In this document: positions 1 through 11,100 of the stretch, in pieces
Layout of the letters: the number at the start of each line of letters is the position of its first letter
Position numbering within the stretch: position 1 is the stretch's first letter
Origin: Diplonema japonicum
Lineage: Eukaryota; Euglenozoa; Diplonemea; Diplonemida; Diplonemidae
Length of the DNA stretch: 64,000 nt
Assembly (NCBI GenBank): GCA_964019335.1
Contig: OZ025697.1
Coordinates: 438,571-502,570, forward strand
Direction: 5' to 3'
Notes under the pieces: model-generated
What the model saw: the letters and a program-made list of their open reading frames with translations, nothing else
What the model was told of the DNA's origin: nothing
Database searches by the model: none
Translations under genes and position numbers: made by a program

Positions 1-1060
1 TGTCGGAACAGCAGTCTTGCCTGGTGACAAAGTCGCTGGTGCTAAAGTATCAGGAGACGGAGTATCTGGTGAGGGGGTAGCAGGAGCAGGTGTGTCTGGG
101 GCATTGGTGGGAACAGCTGTCGGAACAGCAGTCTTGCCTGGTGACAGAGTTGACGGAACCAAAGTATCAGGAGAAGAGGTAGCAGGAGAGGGGGTAGCAG
201 GAGCGGGAGTATTTGGAGCATTGGTGGGAACAGCTGTTGGGACAGCAGTCTTGCCTGGTGACAAAGTCGCTGGTGCTAAAGTATCAGGGGCTGGGGTTTG
301 GGGTGATGAAGTGACAGGTGCCGGTGTGTCAGGAGATGGAGTATCTGGTGAGGGGGTAGCAGGAGCAGGTGTGTTGGGGGCGTTGGTGGGAACAGCTGTC
401 GGAACGGCAGTCTTGCCTGGTGACAAAGTCGCTGGTGCTACGGTATCAGGAGACGGAGTATCTGGTGAGGGGGTAGCAGGAGCGGGTGTGTTTGGGGCAT
501 TGGTGGGCACAGCTGTTGGGACAGCAGTCTTGCCTGGTGACAAAGTCGCTGGTGCTAAAGTAGCAGGGGCTAGGGTTTGGGGTGATGGAGTGACAGGTGC
601 CGGTGTGTCAGGAGATGGAGTATCAGGTGAGGAGGTAGCAGGAGCAGGTGTGTTGGGGGCGTTGGTGGGAACGGCTGTTGGAACAGCAGTCTTGCCGGGT
701 GACAAGGTCAATGGTGCAGGGGTTACGGGTGCAGTTGTCGTGGGTGCTTGGGTGGCAGGTGCCAGCGTTTTAGGAACTGAGGTATCCGGAGAGGGGGTAT
801 CAGGTGAGGATGTGTCGGGGGCGTTAGTAGGAACAGCTGTTGGGACAGCAGTCTTGCCTGGTGACAAAGTCGCTGGTGCTAAGGTATCAGGGGCTGGGGT
901 TTGGGGCGATGGGGTAGCAGGTGCCAGTGTGTCAGGCGACGGAGTATCTGGTGAGGGGGTAGCAGGAGCAGGTGTGTTGGGAGCGTCGGTAGGAGCAGCT
1001 GTCGGAACGGCAGTCTTGCCCGGTGATAAGGTCAGTGGTGCAGGGGTTACGGGTGCAGTA
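1..1060. repeat. Higher-order tandem repeat inside the stalk coding region
   Basis: The motif gtcttgccYggtga recurs at about 13, 131, 247, 410, 526, 688, 850 and 1012. Spacings fall into two classes of about 117 and 162 bp, which differ by three 15-bp units. Each block encodes several 5-residue units. Beyond about 1060 the array becomes a simpler 15-bp periodicity, which continues to about 2330. Confidence 0.8.
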
Positions 1061-2844
1061 GTCGGAGGTGTTTGGGTGGCAGGTACTGATGTGTCAGGAG
1101 CTGCCGTAGGCTGTGCTGTTGGCACGACTGTACTTGGTGCAAGCGTGTTAGGAGCAGGTGTGGCTGGTGCCATAGTAGGGTTGGCAGTTGGAACCGCAGT
1201 GTCAGGTGAGGTTGTATCGGGGGCGGGCGTCAAGGGTGAGGATGTAACAGGTATAGTAGTACTTGGTGCAGTGGTATCAGGTGAAAGTGTGTTTGGTGCC
1301 GAGGTGTCCGGAGCGGGCGTGTCAGGCACAGGGGTATCAGGTGCTGAGGTGTCTGGAGCAGGGGTATCAGGTGAGGGTGTAACAGGTGAAGGTGTAATAG
1401 GTGCAGGTGTGTCCGGTGAGGGTGTCGCAGGCGATAGTGTGTCTGGAGCAGGGGTATCAGGTGAAGGCGAAATAGGTGCTGGGGTATCTGGAGAAGGCGT
1501 GTCAGGTGCAGGTGTGTCTGGTGCCGGGGTGTCTGGAGCGGTCGTAGGTGCAGGTGTAGCAGGTGCCGGGGTGTCCGGAGCAGTGGTGTCAGGTGCTGGG
1601 GTGTCTGGGGCGGTGGTATCAGGTGAAGGCGTGTCTGGAGCAGGGGTATCAGGTGCAGATGTGTCAGGTGCTGAGGTGTCTGGAGCGGTCGTAGGTGCAA
1701 GTGTATCAGGTGCCGGGGTATCCGGAGCAGTGGTGTCAGGTGCTGGGGTACTAGGTGCTGGGGTATCTGGAGCGGTGGTGTCAGGTGCTGGGGTGTCTGG
1801 GGCGGTAGTATCAGGTGCAGGTGTGTCAGGTGAGGGTGTATCTGGTGCTGGGGTATTAGGCGCTGGGGTATCTGGAGCAGCGGTATCAGGCACAGCTGTG
1901 TCAGGTGCTGGGGTGTCCGGAGCAGTGGTATCAGGCGCAGATGTGTCAGGTGCTGAGGTGTCCGGAGTGGTCGTAGGTACTGCGGTATCAGGTGCTGGGG
2001 TGTCTGGAGCAGTGGTATCTGGAGCAGTGGTGTCAGGTGCTGGGGTGTCTGGGGCGGTGGTATCAGGTGATGGTGTGTCAGGTGAGGGTGTAGCAGGTGC
2101 TGCGGTATCAGGTGCTGGGGTATCTGGAGCGGTGGTATCAGGCGCGGGTGTGTCAGGTGCTGGGGTATCAGGTGCTGGGGTGTCAGGTGCTGGGGTATCA
2201 GGTGCTGGAGTGTCTGGAGCAGTGGTATCAGGCGCAGGTGTGTCAGGTGCCGGGGTGTCAGGCGCAGACGTAGGTACTGCAGTATCAGGAGAAGACGTAG
2301 GTACAGCAGAATCCGGAACGGGTGTAGGTACCGCAGTCGTCTCCTGCAGGTCGTAGACAATTTCGAAAGTGAGGACACTCCACCGTATAGGGTCGCCGAC
2401 GGTATTAGCATTGTTCTTTGTGGTAAGGACAAGGTCTGTGGCAGAGTTGCAGGTGGTGGGAGAGTAAGATGCAGGGCAGAGCCCCGCGCAGGAGGTGCCT
2501 TGGCAAGCGTTGCTGTTGTCCTCACACAGGCAGGTGATTGGGTTGGGGTTGGGGGCGATAAATGCCTGGCCACTGGTGCAGGACTCGGTGGTGGGGCCGC
2601 AAAACTCGAGCGTCCACACCGCGTCAGATATCTTATTACCGATGGGAAACCACATCCCAGTACTGTAGATATCCATTGTTACAGTTTTCACGGTGACAGA
2701 GATGAGCTGCACAGTGCCCTGAATGCTGCTTTTGATAGTGTTCGTGCACGTGGCATCTTTCTCTATATTTGTACAGGTTCCGGAATAGGTTATTTGAACC
2801 CCTTGCACACAGCAAGCACCAAGGAGAACAAGTAGCAGTCGCAT
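1..2844 (-). CDS. Secreted/surface protein with Thr-Pro-Ala-Pro-Asp repeats (3' end outside window)
   Basis: At least 948 codons, starting at the ATG at 2844 and still open at base 1. The N-terminus MRLLLVLLGACCVQG is a clear signal peptide. It is followed by about 150 residues with paired cysteines, then about 790 residues of degenerate 5-residue repeats (TPAPD, TTAPD, TPSPD, TAVPT). The domain after the signal peptide resembles the one in the neighbour at 5529-8015; both have a TDLV-type segment and an RW..L motif just before the repeat. By analogy I infer an extended, possibly O-glycosylated stalk and a membrane C-terminus beyond the window. The start follows an A-rich tract and an AG about 5-10 nt upstream. 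Other frames across the repeat are also open, but only this one gives a signal peptide and a globular domain. The exact function is unknown. Confidence 0.8.
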   Translation of the reverse strand, partial: MRLLLVLLGACCVQGVQITYSGTCTNIEKDATCTNTIKSSIQGTVQLISVTVKTVTMDIYSTGMWFPIGNKISDAVWTLEFCGPTTESCTSGQAFIAPNPNPITCLCEDNSNACQGTSCAGLCPASYSPTTCNSATDLVLTTKNNANTVGDPIRWSVLTFEIVYDLQETTAVPTPVPDSAVPTSSPDTAVPTSAPDTPAPDTPAPDTTAPDTPAPDTPAPDTPAPDTPAPDTPAPDTTAPDTPAPDTAAPATPSPDTPSPDTTAPDTPAPDTTAPDTTAPDTPAPDTAVPTTTPDTSAPDTSAPDTTAPDTPAPDTAVPDTAAPDTPAPNTPAPDTPSPDTPAPDTTAPDTPAPDTTAPDTPAPSTPAPDTTAPDTPAPDTLAPTTAPDTSAPDTSAPDTPAPDTPSPDTTAPDTPAPDTTAPDTPAPATPAPTTAPDTPAPDTPAPDTPSPDTPAPISPSPDTPAPDTLSPATPSPDTPAPITPSPVTPSPDTPAPDTSAPDTPVPDTPAPDTSAPNTLSPDTTAPSTTIPVTSSPLTPAPDTTSPDTAVPTANPTMAPATPAPNTLAPSTVVPTAQPTAAPDTSVPATQTPPTTAPVTPAPLTLSPGKTAVPTAAPTDAPNTPAPATPSPDTPSPDTLAPATPSPQTPAPDTLAPATLSPGKTAVPTAVPTNAPDTSSPDTPSPDTSVPKTLAPATQAPTTTAPVTPAPLTLSPGKTAVPTAVPTNAPNTPAPATSSPDTPSPDTPAPVTPSPQTLAPATLAPATLSPGKTAVPTAVPTNAPNTPAPATPSPDTPSPDTVAPATLSPGKTAVPTAVPTNAPNTPAPATPSPDTPSPDTPAPVTSSPQTPAPDTLAPATLSPGKTAVPTAVPTNAPNTPAPATPSPATSSPDTLVPSTLSPGKTAVPTAVPTNAPDTPAPATPSPDTPSPDTLAPATLSPGKTAVPT

Positions 2845-4342
2845 CAGTCCTCTATTCTTTTTTTTTTTTTTTTCTTTTCTTTTTTTTTTCTTTTTTTGTT
2901 TCCCGGACTTTCTCTAGTTGCTCATTTTATTTGCGCTTTCTTTTTGTGTTTCACCTGTTGTAGTTTTATTTAGGCTTTCTCAGGGGTAAAAGAAGTGGGC
3001 GGGGGGAGAGAAAGAAAGTTATCGTTCGCTAATTAGCGGGTTAAAGAAAAACTCAAATTAACATGCAAACCCCTAAAGCGCGAAGGCTGCATGCCCTAAA
3101 AAGGGAGGGGGTATGGTCAGTACTAGGTAGCTCTCAGTTTCGATCTAATCTTGCGACTCCTCCAAGTGCTGATCTCTTCAGGCAAGTAGCACCCTTCATT
3201 GGCTCCCACTAGCGAGTATGGAGAGTACTATTCCCGACCAAGAAAAATGAAAAAATAATAATAATGGAAAAAAAAAAAAAAAATACTGTGGCATCCGTTC
3301 ACTTGTTCTCGGTGGTTCAAATTCTTTTTTGGTTTACAGTATTCTTCCACGATATGTTTGTTTTCTTCTTCTTCTTCTTCTTCTTCTTCTTCTTTTTTTT
3401 TTCTCGTTTCTTAATTCTTTCATTCTTGCGTGAAGGACCCTTTTAGAAATAAAGAAATTCGGTAGATTTTCAGGGGTGCGGGGGGGGGGTGTAAAAAGAT
3501 TTAAGCTCTAGACTTCCCCCCCCCCCCCCCCCCGTGAATTGTTTCTTTTCTTCTTCTGCCCTGGTACGACAAAAGTTGGCGTTCGTTCTTTTTTTTTTTT
3601 GAGATATTTTTTCGGAATTTCTTCAGTTTCAGTAACAAAAAAAAAAAGAGGGGAAGGGGGCGACAGCCCTTCAAGAAAGAGCAAGGGATAAAAAACATAA
3701 GCTACCTTCCTTGACACCGAAGACACTATACTCCAGCATTTTTTTTTTCTTTTTCCCCTTCTAGCTTTTGAAGTTTCACATTCAAACAGATTTATTTCTT
3801 TTTTTTTTAAACCCCTTCTTCAAAGTGGTGGGGGCTTAAAAGAACATACTTACTTACAAAAAAAAACACGAATTTTTTCAAAATACATGGCCGAAACTAT
3901 TGGTTTAAAAAGGGAATATTTGTGGGATTGAATCCTGTTCAGTTTTTTTTGGGGGGGGGAAGGAAAAGTAGATTAAGAAAAGGGACACAAGGTGCTGCAA
4001 CACGTGACACTGTGTCCGCGTGTAAAAAAATTTCTTTTTCCCGTTTCTTTCCCGTTTTTTAAACTTTCTTTTTCTTTTTTTTTACTTATACCGATAAGAT
4101 GGGACGAGGAAGGAGAAAAAAAGGGGGGGGTGGCGCAAAAAAAAGGCCAACGCCTTTGATTCCCGCCTCATCTCCGGTTTTTTTCTTCTTCTTCTTCTTC
4201 TCTTTTTTTTTTTTAAAATTCTTTTTTATTTCTTTCGTTCGTTTTTCTTTCTTGCTTCCCCTTTCGAAACACACGTAAAGGGAGGGAAAAAAAAATGAGC
4301 AAAAACAAGAAACCACTACAAAACACAGCAATCCAATCAAGG

Positions 4343-4376
<34 letters not shown>

Positions 4377-4390
4377 AAAAAAAACTCGAT
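2845..4390. other. Gene-free, homopolymer-rich spacer
   Basis: Long T, C and G runs, a CTT microsatellite near 3365-3395 and the first copy of a ~122-bp dispersed repeat (3056-3178). I see no convincing coding exon on either strand; the short open frames are lysine- or phenylalanine-rich translations of A/T runs. Confidence 0.6.
3056..3178 (+). repeat. Dispersed ~122-bp direct repeat, copy 1
   Basis: Shares a near-identical core (atgccctaaaaaRggg, then a stretch through ggtcagtactaggtagctct) with 5392-5513 in the same orientation. The outer parts are more diverged. It is noncoding. The two copies bracket the mobile-element relic at 4391-5110, but neither target-site duplications nor long terminal repeat features are evident. 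Confidence 0.75.
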
Positions 4391-5110
4391 AAAATTTCAG
4401 TGTGCATGGGGGTGCTCACTGTTCAGGTAGAAATTCACACTAATCGGTCACCGTTCTGCGGTTGCTGTCTGGTGCCTGCGGTGGCTGTTTGTCGCGATGA
4501 GATGGACGGCATCTGGGCGAGAAACATTGCTTGGAGTCGTGCTAGGTAGGGGGGGGTTTGGCTCGAGGAGAAGAGTGGTCTCCTGTCGTAGCCGTGTGCC
4601 GTCGGGCCCCCAAGATGTCGAAGGGTATGCACCCTTGATTTGGCGTTGGCGGGGAAGGCTGACCTTCCACAGCGTGCTGAGCATTTCTGGATGCGACCCA
4701 AGATGTATCGCATCCTTGCGGCCTTCTCCGTGAGCAGGTCTTGATCGTCGAGGGGACCTATGAGTGACCGGCGGGTGGTCTGCTCATAGTCTATGGCGAG
4801 TTCCATTGTCGTGACGGAAGTTTTCTTCTTACCATCGTACCATCGTAGGCCTCTTAGCCACTTGAGGACGTTCTTCAAATGAAAGGTCAGGACAGCGCCT
4901 GACGCCCCGTTCGCCTTCAGCAACGCTTCCGTCGGAACATCATGTTGCCTCCCTGTCGTTACCTCATCCCAAGGGTTGGAGGTGAGCACTCTCTTGCTTT
5001 TTTCCGCTGCTTTGGCGTCACGGACCGTCACTACTTTCAGGAGGTATTGTTGCACCATCCTGGCACGTTCTTTCCCTGCTTTGTCGGCTCCTCTTGGGAC
5101 TAAAAAAAAA
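4391..5110 (-). mobile_element. Mobile-element coding relic, C-terminal part (probably retroelement)
   Basis: An open frame of about 220 codons ends with a stop at 4435-4437. It begins just after a pyrimidine tract and TAG acceptor near 5100, so the visible part is probably a 3' exon. It encodes a basic region, a WLRGLRW segment and a TTMELAIDYEQTTRRSL segment, which resembles regions downstream of reverse transcriptase/RNase H in protist retroelements; that resemblance is recalled, not tested. A decayed homologous copy lies in opposite orientation at 14231-14612, including the noncoding 3' tail (4391-4434), so this is a dispersed element and not a host gene. Another 3'-tail fragment lies near 32684-32735. 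No upstream RT domain is present here. Confidence 0.6.
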
Positions 5111-5118
5111 AACAACAC

Positions 5119-5528
5119 AAAAAAAAAAGGAAAAGAAAAGGGGGCCGTTGGCTATATGTGTCGGGTAGAAGAGAAACCTAGAGAAGTTTAATAGCCCACA
5201 AACACATTACCAACTTTCCCCCCTTTTGTTAAGACAAGCCAACAGACTCGTTCTTGCAAAGAGAGGTGGGGGAGATCCCCCCACCGGAGGTGGGGGGAGA
5301 GGAGAGGAGGGACGAGAGGGTAATATCTATTTTCAAAAAAATGGCCAAAACGCCAACGACGGGCGTTGGCTAGAAAAAAAAAAAAAACTTTAATTAACAC
5401 GCAAACTCCCTGAGACGAAAGCAGCATGCCCTAAAAAAGGGAGGGGGTATGGTCAGTACTAGGTAGCTCTCAGTTTCGGTCAAATCTCGCGATTCCTCCA
5501 GATGCCGACCTCAAAAAAAAAAAAGTGT
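5119..5528. other. Spacer with repeat copy 2
   Basis: Contains A/G homopolymers and the second copy of the dispersed repeat. It lies immediately 3' (minus sense) of the stop codon of the surface-protein gene at 5529. No coding exon seen. Confidence 0.6.
5392..5513 (+). repeat. Dispersed ~122-bp direct repeat, copy 2
   Basis: Same orientation as the copy at 3056-3178, with an almost unchanged central ~60 bp. It starts about 15 bp beyond the stop codon of the adjacent gene and so could be part of its 3' UTR. Confidence 0.75.
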
Positions 5529-8015
5529 CTAAATGCTACCACGGTAAATATGCGGCACACGACCATGCTGCTTCACCCTCGGTTGGCTGACAAATGAAAG
5601 CTGCCTGCTCTGCGAGCGGGGGCTGAACGACGTGTTACAAGACGCAGCCCCAAGCGACAGCGCAGGCTGCATCGCGTCCCTGTCACACACCATGGACCCC
5701 GTCCCTGTAAACGAGTTAAGAGAGAACGAGTTGGTCAGCAACGGAGTTGCCTTCAGTTCAATCTCTTGCTGCTGAACGATGTCCGCCCACTGCTCTTCTT
5801 GCAAGCGGTCTCGACGATGGGTGCAAATGACGTAAACATCACAACATACATCCACCACCGTCTTTGCTACAACTGAGTACAGTGCAGCCGCGAAGAGGTT
5901 CTCCGCAGCACCAAATGCATCATGGCCCATGTCCTCCGAGTAGAACCCATGCCCTTGCAAGAACAAGGCTGCTGCTGTAATTGCACTGAACACGAGGTAG
6001 AACACCCCATCTCGCTGTCTGGCATAGGGTTGGGTCCAACCTTCGAACATAATGACTACCACAAACACACACCCGATGGAGATTTTTACATTCCCACACT
6101 CCTTCATCGTCTCTGTCTCCGGCACGTTCAGCGCCCCCACAACAAACAGCAAGGCAAAGCTGAACACGCAGTACCACGACCTCATCTCCTTGTATGGCTT
6201 CACCATCGACGTGTACCTGTTGTACCAAAGGTCTTCCTTGCTCGTGGCCACCCATTCCCCCCTTCCTATCATAAAAGCCTTTGCTGGAGTAACATCCTCC
6301 TCCCTATAGTACCCTTTATTTGGGACCGCCTGTTTTATAACATAGGCGGTGTATGATGGAATGGCAAGGCAGATGAGCATTGACACAATACCCACTATGC
6401 ACTGCAAGGCGTTGTGAGGGTAGAACGCTAGATGGACAGCGGAGAAAGAGGTGCCTTGGTACAGGAGGAGGAAGAAGAACAGGGCGACGGAAGGGAAGCG
6501 TGTCAGCCCTTGTGCTGCGAGGAGGGTTGAGAACATCAACTTGTTGGGGAAGAACCTCCTTGTGGCGAGCACCACGAAATAAGTCAAGGTCGTGATACCG
6601 ACCGTGATGCAGAGGTTGCCCAGAAGCACCCCAAAGTAAATATTCCCTCCCACCTTCCACCCGGTGGGGTGCAGCATGAACGGCAGCTTGCTGGCCTCCG
6701 TGCACGACTGAGACGCAAGCAGTGATAGTGTCGTTGCCGCAGCCGCCGCGCCCGTGTTCACGCCCAATGTGCCTATGCCTCCAACTGCATCCACTACGCC
6801 TTCCTTCACAGCACCTTCCGCCTTCGCGTCTGCCTCTATCACCACCACATTACACGTTTCTTTTAGGTTGTACACGCTTTCCCACACATCCACTGCTACT
6901 GTCTCTCCTTTGTACCCCTGGTACTCATTCGACCCAAGCTTGACCACTACCGTCTCTCCCAGCATGTTCTGTTTCACTGTAAAACTCCTCCTCCCTTGCA
7001 CCCACTGCATCCCCTTGTCCACCCCGCTGTCCCCTCGCACCGTGACAGAAAGATCAGGCACCTCTCCAGGACGGTTCGTGAAGGAGGCGTTGAACGACAA
7101 AGCGGAAGCCATGACGTCGGTGGCGGGGACAGAAGAGGGACACCACAAGCGCACCTGGGCTGGGGGGGGTGCTGGCGTGGGGACGGGTGTTGGCACAGGG
7201 GTCGGGAGAGGTGTTGGCAAAGGGGTTGGAAGAGGTGTGGGTACAGGAGTCGGGAGAGGTGTGGGTACAGGAGTCGGGAGAGGTGTGGGTACAGGAGTCG
7301 GGAGAGGTGTGGGTACAGGAGTCGGGAGAGGTGTGGGTACAGGAGTCGGGAGAGGTGTGGGTACAGGAGTTGGGAGAGGTGTGGGTACAGGTGTAGGTAC
7401 AGGGGTCGGGAGAGGTGTTGGAGCAGGTGTTGGCAGCGGTGTAAGGCTTGGCTTCGGGGGTGGTGTAGGCTGAGGTGTGGGAATTGGTGTCTTAGGTGGA
7501 CCAGGAACTGGTGGTGTGGGTGGCGTGAGTGTGTCGGGTGCATCAGTGGCAGGGCCGTAGGTCACAGTCACACCAAGGGACTTCCATCTCGAAGTCAAGA
7601 GGAGAGGGTTGTCTTTGTTGTTAAGAGTCACCACAAGGTCAGAAGTAGTCGAGCAGTCCATGCTGGGCCACCCCTTCCCTCCGCATGTCTTGGCACACCC
7701 GGTAGTGCACTGGTACTCCATGTCGTAGTTGTTCTCGCAGCCGCAGCAGTAGCTGCTATACGTCTTTCCACAGTATTCCACCACCACCTCTGTTTCAGGT
7801 GTCGGGTCGAAGAACGAAACCCATGCAAGCAGCAGCAGCTGTTCCCTGTCTACGTCGCCGATCCTCAAGCTGTAGATTCCTACAGGCCCTGTCATTGGCC
7901 CGATGTTGAGTGTGCAGCTGTCACCCATTTTTATCTTACTGCATGTCTTGGACTTGTCTGCGGCATACACTCCGGCGACTAGCAGCGTCAGGCAAATGTA
8001 GAACACACCCATCAT
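5529..8015 (-). CDS. Surface protein: signal peptide, Cys-rich domain, PTP stalk, polytopic membrane C-terminus
   Basis: 828 aa. I chose the ATG at 8015 ([18 protein letters not shown], a good signal peptide) because the longer frame would overlap the upstream gene. The order is: signal peptide; ~130-residue cysteine-rich domain related to the protein at 1-2844; a Pro/Thr stalk built of [11 protein letters not shown]-type repeats (7158-7480); a ~130-residue extracellular region; then about seven hydrophobic segments from roughly residue 465 to 790, with aromatic and charged loops; and a cytoplasmic tail. The architecture suggests a plasma- or flagellar-membrane receptor or channel-like protein. 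I cannot assign the membrane part to a family; a TRP-like fold is only a guess. The gene follows the FWWh gene by 143 bp on the same strand. Confidence 0.85.
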   Translation of the reverse strand: MMGVFYICLTLLVAGVYAADKSKTCSKIKMGDSCTLNIGPMTGPVGIYSLRIGDVDREQLLLLAWVSFFDPTPETEVVVEYCGKTYSSYCCGCENNYDMEYQCTTGCAKTCGGKGWPSMDCSTTSDLVVTLNNKDNPLLLTSRWKSLGVTVTYGPATDAPDTLTPPTPPVPGPPKTPIPTPQPTPPPKPSLTPLPTPAPTPLPTPVPTPVPTPLPTPVPTPLPTPVPTPLPTPVPTPLPTPVPTPLPTPVPTPLPTPVPTPLPTPLPTPLPTPVPTPVPTPAPPPAQVRLWCPSSVPATDVMASALSFNASFTNRPGEVPDLSVTVRGDSGVDKGMQWVQGRRSFTVKQNMLGETVVVKLGSNEYQGYKGETVAVDVWESVYNLKETCNVVVIEADAKAEGAVKEGVVDAVGGIGTLGVNTGAAAAATTLSLLASQSCTEASKLPFMLHPTGWKVGGNIYFGVLLGNLCITVGITTLTYFVVLATRRFFPNKLMFSTLLAAQGLTRFPSVALFFFLLLYQGTSFSAVHLAFYPHNALQCIVGIVSMLICLAIPSYTAYVIKQAVPNKGYYREEDVTPAKAFMIGRGEWVATSKEDLWYNRYTSMVKPYKEMRSWYCVFSFALLFVVGALNVPETETMKECGNVKISIGCVFVVVIMFEGWTQPYARQRDGVFYLVFSAITAAALFLQGHGFYSEDMGHDAFGAAENLFAAALYSVVAKTVVDVCCDVYVICTHRRDRLQEEQWADIVQQQEIELKATPLLTNSFSLNSFTGTGSMVCDRDAMQPALSLGAASCNTSFSPRSQSRQLSFVSQPRVKQHGRVPHIYRGSI
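7236..7391. repeat. 24-bp tandem repeat, about 7 copies, in stalk coding region
   Basis: The unit gtgtgggtacaggagtcggg plus gaga repeats in register from 7236 with almost no divergence. On the coding strand it encodes an 8-residue PTPxPTPx period. The near identity suggests recent expansion or homogenisation, compared with the more varied repeats on both sides. Confidence 0.9.
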
Positions 8016-8158
8016 ATCCTCCTCGACGCTGAATATCAGCGCGACAACATTGCTTCTATTCTCACGGCTCTGTGTGATGGTGGCTATTGTCTCAGAAATC
8101 AAAAGAGATGGTGGGGGGTCAATAAAAAATATTTTCGTATTCGTTTCGAACAATCGCA

Positions 8159-11100
8159 TCACGTAAGTGACGAGATGCCTTTGTTGCGCATTTTCCTCTT
8201 TTTTCTGTTCTGCTGCACCCGTTGGATGAGCTCCTCGCTGGAGGCACCTATCGGTGTGGCTGTATCGCCCCACACTACATACCCATCGATGGAGGAGAAG
8301 CCTGCAAAGTTCATCTTGGTGCTGATGGTCTTCCCGTTCGTTGCTTTTTTCCGCTTCTTGTCCAACGTGCTCGCCAGCCTGTCCATCAACTCCCTCTTCC
8401 CGTCATCATGTTGCACGGGGCACACATCAGTGTCTTCCTTCCAATTCTTCAGCAGCGGGCTCTTCAAAAACCTATCTGTCACGCTGACCGTCTGGTGCAT
8501 CGTCCACGGCTTCTCTAATTTCTCTCTCTCCACAACCGCCGGTGGCACTTTCTTCACAGGTACTTCTTGCTTCTCCTCTTCTTCTACCACAGGTGGTTGT
8601 TCGGGTTCTGTTTTATTCAGGACCCCCGCAAGGTTCGACACAGAAGGTTTTTTTAGATTCTTCTGTGATGCTCCTGTGGAGAACAGTGAGAATGTTGGCT
8701 TCTTTCTTCTGCTGCTTGCAAGCAACACGTGCGGTTGCATCTCTGACGATGCTGTGAAGTCGCCGGACATGTTGTCAGCGCTGGACAGGAGGCCCAGCTC
8801 AAACGTGCTGATCCCAACTGAGGGGTGTTCGTTGAAGTTGAAGTCAACACCTGCCTCTGTTGCGCCTGTGTTCTCAGGTGAGGTCATGCGTTCTGGTTGG
8901 ATTTCGATGGCCGGACACGGTGACTGATCATCGTCATCGACAGCCAAGTTAGCGCAAGCAGCTTCCTTGTTAGCCCTGTCAAGGAGCGATTGCAAAGCGG
9001 TCTGCTTGTTCTCTTCCTCGTCGCACCCCCACAGCAATGCGTTGACTACTTTCTTCACCTTTAGGGCATCGGTTTTGATGTCTTGCCCTACAAGGTGGCC
9101 TGTATTCCTCCACTTGTCCATCAGCTTCACTGGGCTTGTCAACTCATCCTGTGTGGCACGGTGTATGTCTTCATCGCCACACGCATCTTCCAACAGTGTG
9201 TCTGCTTCCTTGTCTGCTATCGTTTCATCGTTTTCGGTTGTGAGCAGTGTTATGGATTCCGGTTCATAGAGGTTCGACCGCCTTCGAGTCTCCTGCTTTT
9301 TGGCCGTTCTTGCCTTCTTGATGGCCTCCTCAGCAGCGGTTGCTCCGGTGATGTTGAAGCAATTCGAAACCGTCTTCGCCTTCACGTTTTTTGCAGATTT
9401 TGAGGACACCACGTTGGGAACCTTTGCCCGCATCTCCGTTTCGATCTTGTCGATGACTTCGAGCGCTTTGGGGTTCGACTGGTGCTGGATCCTGCCTTCC
9501 TTGCAGTACCACCATAACTCGTGTCTCTTCTGAATAGAATACCTTATGAGCATGGTACGGATGGAAGGCGTGACGGCCACAAGGCTGGCGTTGATGAGGC
9601 TGGACAGCTCATGTATGCTGATGATGAGTTCTAACGTGTTGCTGGAGTGGGTGTAACTATTGACCTTTTCCACAGCATGCGTCAGCTGTGCTATCGTCTC
9701 ATTGTGTGCAGCATCCTTCACTTTCCGCAGCCGTGTGAGCACCCTCTCCGTCTCCGAGGTGATGAGAATGAGAGACTTTTGCATCTCCTGCTGCTCGTTG
9801 TTCACAGAAACGTCCACCTGACGCCACATTTGCTCCATCTCTTCTAACACTTTCTGTGACCTTTCACCAGCAGCTTTTCCTTTTTGTCCCCATACACCAA
9901 CGCCTCCATCGTGCCTTGTGCTCTGCCACGACACGCTGCTCCTGTTCCTTGGTATCTTGTTCGCCACCGCCTTTCTGTTTAACAGCGGTCTGGAATGGTA
10001 CTTCACATCACGTTTCCTTTGCGTTGGGGCTGCTTGCTCTCTCTTCTCCGAAAGCAGTGGTGCGGGTGACATGGCGTCCAGCTGCTGTGCTTTGCTCGCA
10101 TTGTGAAGCGTGGCATGCGCCGTTACGACCGATAGCTTTGACATGTGGCTGTACTGATTCTCGACAGGCACCCAGCACCGCGATGGGTCTGTGGGCATGT
10201 CCAGTGCCACAGAGTACGACGTGACCGGCCGTCCCGACAGTGGTGCAGTGGAGGGCCGCACGGTCGCGGCAGGCTTGCTGTCGGTCTTAGATGAAGCGGT
10301 GCTTTGGTTGTGTTGGTCGTCCAGGGCTGCCAGCAGCTTGTTGACGTCTTTCAACTCTTCGCGGTTCTCTGTGTCCCCCTCCGTGTCTCTCCTTGTCTCC
10401 GCCCCCTTCCCTGCTTGGTTACCTTGTTGCAGCAGCTTTTTCGTGAGCTGTGGAACAATCAAATTGTTCCAAACGGGACAATGTTCTGGCATCTCGGGCT
10501 CCGTTAGCTCTGCCGCACGCTCGACCTTGAGTTGTGCATGAGCTGCATGGCTGCCAATGACAGACTCAGCCACCCCAGGGGGGGGTGCCGTGCCATCTGC
10601 CTGGCGCAGTCCATGCTGCACCTGCGACTCGCTGTCAAGAACGGAGTCTGCGATGTACGAGTTGCGTGCGGCACTAGAGCCGTCCAGGTAGTAGCTCACA
10701 AGGGGGGACATGGCCTGCAGGGGGAACCGCCCGCAAGGGTGCCGCCCCATCCACCTTTTCCATGACTGATTGGCTTCGTCCGGCTCGTGTTTCACAGTAG
10801 GCTGCGCGCCATCCTCGTTATGGAAGAGCCGTTTGTCCTTTCCCTTCATCGAGACCACAGGTGACGAGGCACGCCCGTACTGCAGCTTGTGGCCCGCACC
10901 CTCGCCTTTGATGAAGTACAGGTCCTCTTCTATGGAGCGCAGCGTTTTGTGGTCGCTGTCCCTCCTTGTCTTTGGGATCCCGACATCGCAGAGGCCGGAG
11001 TGCTTGACTTTCTCCGCGTGCTGCTGTGTGGAGCTGCTGTATGTGAGGAGCAGCCATTTCTTTTGGGTTTCCTGCCGCTTGCTTACGAAAGGGCGTTTGG

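Noticed and set aside
17-2356. 779-codon plus-strand open frame of VSGAG-type repeats
   Set aside because: It mirrors the minus-strand stalk; a 15-bp repeat without stops is open in several frames. Only the minus frame has a signal peptide and globular domain.
1230-2573. 447-codon minus frame rich in His/Leu/Pro
   Set aside because: Alternative frame of the same repeat; no start-site logic or domain.
3056-3178. 5S rRNA, tRNA-derived SINE or spliced-leader gene in the 122-bp repeat
   Set aside because: The ggtcagtact and gtttcgatc words are suggestive, but no cloverleaf, box spacing or known leader sequence could be built.
3056-5513. Classical LTR retrotransposon
   Set aside because: The repeats lack TG...CA ends, a primer-binding site and an adjacent polypurine tract tied to the element; spacing to the coding relic is asymmetric.
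6754-7982. Plus-strand open frames opposite the surface-protein stalk
   Set aside because: Antisense to a well-supported gene; low-complexity GVGTGVGRG and GYRSRERC translations.
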